From CATOSD01 sp965226695 (lineage in GTDB: Bacteria; Chloroflexota; Dehalococcoidia; Lucifugimonadales; CATOSD01): a stretch of DNA of 64,000 bases. Below the pieces are notes generated by a model. It was not told the origin of the DNA, made no database searches, and was given only the letters and a program-made list of their open reading frames with translations. Each line of letters begins with the position of its first letter. Positions within the stretch are counted from its first letter, which is position 1. Positions 61,236-64,000 of this stretch are shown here, piece by piece. Location: contig OZ245405.1 in the NCBI GenBank assembly GCA_965226695.1, positions 186,001-250,000 of the forward strand, given 5' to 3'. The position numbers and the translations under genes are program-made.

Positions 61236-62876
61236 CTAGTCGAACCGGGAGCGGCGGCCTTCCAGGTTGCTGTGGACGTCCAGGAGCACCGTTCGACCCT
61301 CGGCGTTCAGCCGCCTGGCCTCCTCCAGCGCGTTGGCGACCTCGTTGGGGTCGGTGACGGTGATGCCCACCGCGCCCATGCCCTCGGCTATCTTCGCGTA
61401 GTCGCCGCCCATGTGCGTGACGCCGTACAGCTCGCGCGCGGTCGGGTAGCCGCCCGGGTAGGTCGCCATGCCGCCATTGTTGAGCACGATGGTGGTGATG
61501 GGCGCCCCCGCGCGCACGGACGTCTCCACGTCCAGGCCGGACATGCCGAACGCGCCGTCGCCCATGAAGTTGAGGCAGAACTTGTCGGGCTTGGCCAGCT
61601 TCGCGCCGATCATCAGCGGTATGCCGTAGCCCAGGTGGGTGGTCTTGCCCCAGCCGATGTAGCTGTGCGGCGTGGTCGCGGTGTAGAAGGGCATTATGGC
61701 GTCGCGGGGAGCGCCGGCGTCGTGGGTCACGATGCTGTTGTCGTGGTCCAGCGTGCGCTCCAGCTCGCCTATCACGCGGTAGGTGTTTATGGGCGATTCG
61801 TCGGAGTGCAGCAGGTCCTCCCACTCGGAGAACCACGCACCCTTGACCTCGGCTATCTCTTCGGCGACGCCCGTCTGGCCGCGGCGACCGTTCTCGCCCG
61901 CCTGGGCCTTCACCTCGTCTATCAGCATCCGGATCGTGAGCTTGGCGTCACCGGGCAGGCCCACGTCCACCGTGAAGTCCTTGTTTATGTCCTCGATGCT
62001 CTCGGTGTTGTGGATGATCACCTTGCCATCGGGAATCGGCTGGCCGTAGCTGGTGCGGGTCATGCTGGAGCCGAGGGCCATGAGCACGTCCGACTCCTGG
62101 AGCCAGGTGCGCGCGTGCAGGCCGGTCGCGCCGCTGCCGGAGCCGAGCGACAGCGGGTGGCGCTCGTCGAACCCGGACTTCCCGGGCATGGTGCAGTAGA
62201 CGGGGACTTCGGCGAGCTCGGCGAGCTCGCGCAGGTCGTCGGAGGCGCTGGAGAACAGCACGCCCATGCCCGACCATATGACGGGCTTCTTCGCGCCGAG
62301 CAGAAGCTTGACGGCGTCTCGCACGTCCGCGCTCGCGGGCGCTTGCGGGCTGCGCTTGGGCGGTTGGTAGGCCATCGCGGCGTCGGGCACCTCTTGCGGG
62401 CCGACGTCGGCTGGGATCTCGACGATGACCGGCCCCGGCCGGCCGTTGCGCAGCGCGTGGAAGGCGCGGCGCATGACGTTGGCGACCTGGTCGGCCTTGA
62501 ACAGTACCTCGCTGGACGTGGATACGCTCTCGTAGGTGCGGGCGGGCGAGAAATTGGGCTGAACGGAGTACTGGGCCAGGGCCGACCCGCCGGGCAGGTA
62601 GAGCACGGGCACGTTATCGGCGAAGGCCTGAGCGAGACCGCCCATCGAGTTTTCGGAACCGGGGCCGCCCTGGGTGATCACCACGCCAAATTTTTCGCGG
62701 TTGCTCATGCGGCTGTAGCCGTCGGCAGCCATCACCGCGCCGCGCTCCTGGCGGAACATGATGGGGCGAATGCCCTCGCGCGCGGCCACCTCGATCAGCT
62801 CGTTGGACGGGAAGCAGGCGATCCACTCCACGCCCTCCATTTTCAGGATGCGCGCGACCGCTTCGAGAACGTTCAT
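61236..62876 (-). CDS. TPP-dependent enzyme, acetolactate-synthase-like
   Basis: 546 residues with the three-domain layout of TPP enzymes. The catalytic glutamate lies in MFRQERGAVMAADGYSRM; ITQGGPGSENSMGGLAQAFA follows; the central domain runs through KKPVIWSGMGVLFSSASDDL; the TPP/Mg motif is MGDGAFGMSGLDVETS...NNGG. It resembles acetolactate synthase, oxalyl-CoA decarboxylase and related 2-oxoacid or acyl-CoA lyases. Its position beside two class III CoA-transferases recalls oxalate-type acyl-CoA pathways, but the active-site pattern is not diagnostic. GGAGGATACCAG lies before ATG 62876. Confidence 0.9.
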   Translation of the reverse strand: MNVLEAVARILKMEGVEWIACFPSNELIEVAAREGIRPIMFRQERGAVMAADGYSRMSNREKFGVVITQGGPGSENSMGGLAQAFADNVPVLYLPGGSALAQYSVQPNFSPARTYESVSTSSEVLFKADQVANVMRRAFHALRNGRPGPVIVEIPADVGPQEVPDAAMAYQPPKRSPQAPASADVRDAVKLLLGAKKPVIWSGMGVLFSSASDDLRELAELAEVPVYCTMPGKSGFDERHPLSLGSGSGATGLHARTWLQESDVLMALGSSMTRTSYGQPIPDGKVIIHNTESIEDINKDFTVDVGLPGDAKLTIRMLIDEVKAQAGENGRRGQTGVAEEIAEVKGAWFSEWEDLLHSDESPINTYRVIGELERTLDHDNSIVTHDAGAPRDAIMPFYTATTPHSYIGWGKTTHLGYGIPLMIGAKLAKPDKFCLNFMGDGAFGMSGLDVETSVRAGAPITTIVLNNGGMATYPGGYPTARELYGVTHMGGDYAKIAEGMGAVGITVTDPNEVANALEEARRLNAEGRTVLLDVHSNLEGRRSRFD

Positions 62877-63062
62877 CTGGTATCCTCCTGCGAAGTCAGG
62901 CGGTTTGGCCTGAAAATCGTAGCATACGCTTTAACGCGGCGGCGGGCAAGCGGGCAACCTTTCGGGTTGCGTTTACTTGGCGGTATCTTGGTGCTGGAAT
63001 GCGACAATGTACGATATCGTCGCCCTGATGGCGAACTACCGGTCGCGATGAGGAGGATGAGC

Positions 63063-64000
63063 ATGTTCTCTCGCACTGTACTGTCCGCTGTCTCGCTCGC
63101 CGCGCTCATCCTTGTACTCGTTTCTTGCGGCGGTGGGCAGTCTACGCCCGTGCGAACTTCTCCGCCGACGCCAACCGCTACCACTGTGCCCTCCCTATCC
63201 TCTGCACCTACTCCGCTGTCTGTGCCCGGACCGACGTCCAGCCTGGGCTCCGTGCCTGTCCTGACGCCAACACCTACGCTATCTGCTCTCCCCACGGCTG
63301 CGTCAACCGCCGCACCGACCGCGGACTCCGCGACTGCGCCGACGTCCACCCCGACCTCCGCGCTCGTCCTGACGCCGACGCCGGCATCAGTGCCCACGCC
63401 CATGCTTGCCGTGCCTGCCGCAACAGCCGCGGCGCGTTCCACGCCAACTCCCGCCTCGACGCAGACCGCCACGCCAGGCCAGGCGTCAACCTACCTAACG
63501 GAGGAGATACCCCCTTGCACGCCCGTGGCCGGCTCCTCGGTGGACCCGTGCGAGCCCCGCGAGGAAGGGGCCATGATAACCTCGTCGGGCGGCCTAATCA
63601 TCTCAGACGTACCGCTGGGTGTGAAAGGTGTGTTCAACGGCGCACCAACAACACCGATTTTCACGACGCACATCGCGCTGCGGGGCACGTACCTGCCCGG
63701 CACGGTGCGCTGCACCTCCGGAAACCGCCTGCGGTTCCCATCCTACGTTGACTCCCCCCAGCCTGACTGGCTCCTCATCTACTGCTTCGCCGACGTGAGC
63801 GTGAACGCCTACCTGCTGGGCACAGGCCCTTCCACCCTGACGGTAATAGTGGAAGTGAGCCTCTACGCTTGGCGGGGCAGCGATGACGACTATGGGCTGG
63901 AGCAGCTCGAGAGCCTGAGGAGCGCGTATGAACGCGCGCTGTCCGAGGGCGGGCGGTTCGAGTACGCCGATCCGCTCCAAGGGGTCCTGCCGCCAGATGG
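63063..64000 (+). CDS. lipoprotein with T/P-rich linker (C-terminus off window)
   Basis: At least 312 residues, open to the window end. The N-terminus MFSRTVLSAVSLAALILVLV is followed by lipobox Cys22 (VLVSC), a long T/P/S/A-rich linker (about 28-150) as in Chloroflexota surface lipoproteins, and a globular part starting TYLTEEIPPCTPVAG, with PLGVKGVFNG and IALRGTYLPGTVRC; several cysteines may form disulfides. ATG 63063 has AGGAGG six bases upstream; ATG 63057 is too close to it. It is divergent from the TPP enzyme gene. No family recognised. Confidence 0.8.
   Translation, partial: MFSRTVLSAVSLAALILVLVSCGGGQSTPVRTSPPTPTATTVPSLSSAPTPLSVPGPTSSLGSVPVLTPTPTLSALPTAASTAAPTADSATAPTSTPTSALVLTPTPASVPTPMLAVPAATAAARSTPTPASTQTATPGQASTYLTEEIPPCTPVAGSSVDPCEPREEGAMITSSGGLIISDVPLGVKGVFNGAPTTPIFTTHIALRGTYLPGTVRCTSGNRLRFPSYVDSPQPDWLLIYCFADVSVNAYLLGTGPSTLTVIVEVSLYAWRGSDDDYGLEQLESLRSAYERALSEGGRFEYADPLQGVLPPD

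Overview
The window looks like a high-GC bacterial chromosome segment, most plausibly Chloroflexota of the Dehalococcoidia/SAR202 type. That placement is inferred from gene content, not from a marker gene: LLM-class flavin oxidoreductases, class III CoA-transferases, paired MaoC-like proteins, M20D amidohydrolases, a reductive-dehalogenase/QueG-like 4Fe-4S protein, an IspH of the non-mevalonate pathway, and very many short GC-rich intergenic repeats. Several genes carry single-base frameshifts with clear continuation in another frame. This suggests residual assembly indels (for example from long reads) as well as true decay.

Layout. 1-2839: peptide/nickel-type ABC permease and its lipoprotein binding protein. 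3122-5600: tRNA-Leu(UAG), a lower-GC unknown 605-residue protein and three 102-bp tandem repeats. 5996-10292: aminotransferase, amidohydrolase, Mrp ATPase and a DUF59/SufT-like Fe-S factor. 10293-14036: accessory patch with an IS1182-like relic, an AIPR-family (abortive infection) protein and a MITE-like element. 14223-18084: PHP, two MaoC-like proteins, APS kinase, TreT-like glycosyltransferase. 18369-28619: two M20 paralogues, HAD phosphatase, M1 aminopeptidase, crotonase, nitroreductase, LLM oxidoreductase, MBL-fold protein. 28616-30283: CTAG-ended MITEs around an unknown gene. 30430-34204: IMPase-like, IspH, RNase III and a FrnE/DsbA-like gene with an in-frame UGA at the catalytic cysteine codon.

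34439-45928: a 1610-residue secreted multidomain protein, receiver-like protein, 4Fe-4S protein, tail-anchored J-domain protein, coiled-coil membrane protein, NHL propeller and RNase II/R-family protein. 46638-49052: mobile patch with a broken IS1595 transposase, an unusual tRNA-Leu(UAA) and small proteins. 49215-53520: ECF sigma factor with a DUF5667-type membrane protein, GSII glutamine synthetase, LLM oxidoreductase. 53700-58485: orphan ParA pair, flavin halogenase with a PqqD-like partner, unknown membrane and YwgA-like proteins. 58636-64000: two class III CoA-transferases with a TPP-dependent enzyme (probably one acyl-CoA pathway), then a lipoprotein running off the end.

The strongest single observation is the FrnE/DsbA-like gene at 33572-34204. 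It has a good Shine-Dalgarno, UGA at the position of the first CxxC cysteine, and a small hairpin with a G-first loop 22 nt downstream, matching bacterial SECIS geometry. A second theme is that dispersed repeats form gene ends: start codons, stop codons and last residues of several genes lie inside repeat copies.
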